DNA from: Woeseiaceae bacterium
Lineage (GTDB): Bacteria > Pseudomonadota > Gammaproteobacteria > Steroidobacterales > Woeseiaceae
Length of the DNA stretch: 64,000 nt
Direction of reading: 5' to 3'
Assembly (NCBI GenBank): GCA_028289545.1
Contig: JANQPG010000023.1
Coordinates: forward strand, 31,505 to 95,504
Below the pieces are notes generated by a model. That model ran no database searches and was not told where the DNA came from. It worked only from the letters and a program-made list of their open reading frames with translations. The translations under genes and the position numbers were made by a program. Shown here piece by piece: positions 61,394-64,000 of the stretch (positions are counted from its first letter, which is position 1; every line of letters begins with the position of its first letter).

Positions 61394-63919
61394 TCAGTTC
61401 GCGCCGAAGCGGAACGTCGCCTCGACACCGAAGTTACGGCCGCGACGCAGGTCGCCGAAGAACGCGCGCGGGAAACTCGTCGAGCAGGGCCGCGGCGGGA
61501 ACGTGCTGCAAGCGTCGGCCGGCGCGCCGGCGTTGGTCTCGCTCCGCCCCGAGGAGAAGAACCCGCCCACGTTGGTGATCAGCAGCGGATCCTGAAGCCA
61601 GCGCGTCACCATGTTGGGTGCATCTTCGTCCGTCAGGTTACGACCGTAGAACGCAATCTCCCAGTTATCCGTCTGCCACCCCAGACGCAGATCGACAATC
61701 GTCGCGGCGGGAACCCACGCCAGGTTGTGAACCTGAACGGGTTTTTCGTCTTCCCAGGAGTACGACAGGTTGGCGAAAAAGTCGGAGTTGCCGAAGCTCT
61801 CCGTCCGGAAATCAGCGAATGCACTGAACTGGTTTTCGGAACTGAGCGGGAACTGGTTGCCGACTATGGAGCCGTTACCGGAACCGTTCACGTCGTTACC
61901 CGTACAGGCGGTTGCATCCTGAAGCACGCCGCCGCCGGAGGTCAAGGTCCACTGGAAGTCGTCACAGCCTTCGGTGAACTCCGTGTCCGCAAGCGCGTAG
62001 GTTGCGCCCAGCAGCAGGTTGTCGCTGACGGCCCAGCGAGCTTCCAGCTCGATGCCAAACGTCTCGCCGCCACCCTGGTTGGTGACAACCGAGGTCAGTG
62101 TGGCGCTCGCCGTCGAAGACAGCGGCGTCGTCAGCTGGATATCAGTCGCGTCGATGAAGAATGCCGCCGCGTTGATCGTCACCCGTCCGTCAAACGCCGT
62201 GCGCTTGATACCCAGTTCGAACGTGTCCGACTCTTCCTGCTCGTAGGTTGTGGTCGGCGGTATCAGCACCGCTCCGGCTGAGCCGATTACGCCACCGGGC
62301 TTGAAACCTTTGGCGTAAATACCGTACACGAGGGTGTCGTCGTTCGGCCGGTAGTTGACCGAGAGCCGAGGTGCAATCTCGTCGAAGGAGTTCGTGAACG
62401 ACGTAGGCGTGCTCGTATCCACGTCTTCGGTCAAGCCCTTCTCTTCGTCGAACCAGCGAACCTCGAGTGTTGCGGAAAGCCTGTCGGTGAAGTCGTACTC
62501 AATCGAACCGAACACGGCCATGTTTTCAACGGTGGCCTCTTCGTCGACGGGGTCGATACCGGAGAAGGTGATATCGGCGATCGACTGCTCCTGATCGTAG
62601 TAGAACGCACCGAGCAACCAGCGAAAACGGCGGTCGATGGGGGACCTGAGCTTGATCTCAACCGAGTAGTCGTCGTCCTCGGCCTGACCCGAGGCGCAGA
62701 ACGCACACTCGGCGCCCGGGGCCGGAAGCACGTTGACGGACGTGTGGTCCGAATCGGAGCCCGTCTTGCGGTCTTCGTTGCGGTTCGCCACCGAGCCGAT
62801 CAGCGTGTAACCGTTGTCGAACTCGTACTCACCCTGCAACGTGAACAGAGTGACATCTCGCTCAACGCCGGAGAACGCAACGCCGGTGTTGGTGTTGTAG
62901 GGGTCGCCGCCGGCCGGAATATCGACGCCGATCGGTGGGAACTGCCAGCCCAGAAGCGGCGTGTTCGGAATACCCGGAACGAGAACCGTGTTTACGACGG
63001 GACCGTCGTTGAGCTGGACGGTATCTCCGGGCGCGTTGATTTCGCCGCAGTAGTACTGGTTGTTGTTGCTGCTTCCGGTCCACAGCCAGGTCGCGTTTGA
63101 GCGAGTACCCGGAAAGCAGTTATTGGACTCCGCGGGCTGCAGGAAGAAAGCGCGTGTCCCGTCACGGTCTTCCTGGTAGTTGAGTCGCGCACTTAGCGAC
63201 AGCTTGTCGTTCGGCGCAAAATCGAGCCGGCCAAACACCGACGTGGTCTCTTCGTCACCGACCGTACGTCCCGTCGTAAGGTTGTCCCATTCACCGTCGA
63301 AGCTGTAATAGCGCCCCGTAAGACTCGCTGACACTGCTTCCGTAAGCGGTCCGCCTACGGTGACAACGGCTTCCTGGTCCGCATCCTGCCCGTAGCGGAC
63401 TCGGGCCTTCACCCCGAACTCTTCACCGGGGCTTGCGGTCACGAAGTTGATCGCACCGGAATACGTGTTGCGACCGTACAGCGCGGCCTGCGGCCCGCGG
63501 ATGACTTCGACACGCTGCAAGCTGCTCAGGTCGAGTGACGACAGGTCGCCCGGGTAGTACACGCCGTCGACGAAATAAGCGGCTCCCGATTCGACGCCGA
63601 ACTGAACGCCGGCCAATACGTTGCCCTGACCGCGAATGACGGGCCGGTCCGTGGAGCGACCAAACGCTTTCGCGAGGCTCAGGCCCGGTGAGAAGCGTGC
63701 AATATCATCGACGGAACGTACACCGCGTTTGACGATGTCGTCGACGCCGAACGCCGATACCGACACGGGAGTATCCTGCAGTGACTCCTCGCGGCGGCGC
63801 GCGGTAATGATGATTTCTTCGAGAGCAGAGGCCCCGTCCTGAGCAAGCGCAGGCTGAACTTCGAACATGCCTGCCGTTGCCATGACCGCGACTGCCACGA
63901 CCTTTAGACTGTGTCTCAT
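61394..63919 (-). CDS. TonB-dependent outer-membrane receptor
   Basis: An 841-residue receptor. The signal peptide is VAVAVMATAGMFEVQPALAQ; the plug begins LEEIIITARRREESLQDTPVSVSAF. Barrel strands alternate normally, and the last strand is NFGVEATFRFGAN, so the usual terminal F is followed by three residues. GGGGGAA lies before ATG 63919. It sits convergent with the ALDH operon and is separated from it by the terminator, so it likely imports the substrate of the catabolic cluster; sugar, aromatic or terpenoid are all possible. Confidence 0.93.
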   Translation of the reverse strand: MRHSLKVVAVAVMATAGMFEVQPALAQDGASALEEIIITARRREESLQDTPVSVSAFGVDDIVKRGVRSVDDIARFSPGLSLAKAFGRSTDRPVIRGQGNVLAGVQFGVESGAAYFVDGVYYPGDLSSLDLSSLQRVEVIRGPQAALYGRNTYSGAINFVTASPGEEFGVKARVRYGQDADQEAVVTVGGPLTEAVSASLTGRYYSFDGEWDNLTTGRTVGDEETTSVFGRLDFAPNDKLSLSARLNYQEDRDGTRAFFLQPAESNNCFPGTRSNATWLWTGSSNNNQYYCGEINAPGDTVQLNDGPVVNTVLVPGIPNTPLLGWQFPPIGVDIPAGGDPYNTNTGVAFSGVERDVTLFTLQGEYEFDNGYTLIGSVANRNEDRKTGSDSDHTSVNVLPAPGAECAFCASGQAEDDDYSVEIKLRSPIDRRFRWLLGAFYYDQEQSIADITFSGIDPVDEEATVENMAVFGSIEYDFTDRLSATLEVRWFDEEKGLTEDVDTSTPTSFTNSFDEIAPRLSVNYRPNDDTLVYGIYAKGFKPGGVIGSAGAVLIPPTTTYEQEESDTFELGIKRTAFDGRVTINAAAFFIDATDIQLTTPLSSTASATLTSVVTNQGGGETFGIELEARWAVSDNLLLGATYALADTEFTEGCDDFQWTLTSGGGVLQDATACTGNDVNGSGNGSIVGNQFPLSSENQFSAFADFRTESFGNSDFFANLSYSWEDEKPVQVHNLAWVPAATIVDLRLGWQTDNWEIAFYGRNLTDEDAPNMVTRWLQDPLLITNVGGFFSSGRSETNAGAPADACSTFPPRPCSTSFPRAFFGDLRRGRNFGVEATFRFGAN

Positions 63920-64000
63920 CCAAATTCCCCCATGAATTTTCGGATTTTTGTTGCCGGCTGGACGCCTGCAGCGGATACTATACCAGAACAAAGGATATAA

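Overview
This is a 64 kb, GC-rich, gene-dense bacterial chromosome segment with about 55 protein genes and no rRNA, tRNA, CRISPR array or recognisable transposase. Two large TonB-dependent receptors, a BamA/TamA-type barrel, several lipoproteins, a heme A synthase, an oxaloacetate-decarboxylase sodium pump (oadGAB) and a CpxRA-like two-component pair indicate a Gram-negative, aerobically respiring gammaproteobacterium, probably marine and possibly of the Woeseiales type. The taxonomic placement is inference.

Region 1 (1-12.24 kb, all minus strand) is a phospho-signalling locus. In order of transcription it holds a soluble Ser/Thr kinase with four zinc ribbons, a PP2C phosphatase, a Gly/Ser-repeat lipoprotein, a second lipoprotein, a transmembrane Ser/Thr kinase with a TPR/PEGA-like outer part, an FHA-like/TM/PEGA/FGE-fold protein, a small acidic secreted protein, a MotA/TolQ/ExbB-type channel subunit and an Hsp70-like ATPase fused to an FHA domain, which runs off the left edge. 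The parts resemble the kinase/phosphatase/FHA/FGE-like/lipoprotein set that controls type VI secretion post-translationally, but no secretion genes are present here. It is the best candidate for an undescribed system.

Region 2 (12.3-15.7 kb) encodes a PlcP-type phospholipase C, diacylglycerol kinase, a PAP2 phosphatase and a GT4 glycosyltransferase. Pho-box-like 11-bp repeats lie upstream of three of them, suggesting phosphate-starvation membrane-lipid remodelling. A nested inverted-repeat element lies between dgkA and the PAP2 gene.

Region 3 (15.6-48.7 kb) is mostly core and accessory metabolism: glpK/thioesterase/acetoacetyl-CoA synthetase, an MDR quinone oxidoreductase with a membrane thioredoxin-fold protein, TauE/SafE exporter, cold-shock protein with structured leader, FMN alpha-hydroxyacid oxidase, ctaA-hemN, branched-chain aminotransferase, a metallo-beta-lactamase-fold protein with an M20 peptidase, oadGAB, an outer-membrane barrel, a GPH transporter, a methyltransferase, an OmpR-type two-component pair with an EF-hand protein, a DUF4397-like lipoprotein, and a small oxidoreductase/XRE-regulator neighbourhood.

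Region 4 (48.7-64 kb) looks catabolic. It has HMG-CoA lyase with a cysteine hydrolase and a VOC protein, a Tat-exported flavin amine oxidase, VOC proteins, an MFS importer, a YciI-like protein, an alpha/beta hydrolase with an unusual nucleophile elbow, an aldehyde dehydrogenase, and two TonB receptors. Palindromic operator candidates lie in two divergent intergenic regions. The substrate cannot be read from the sequence.
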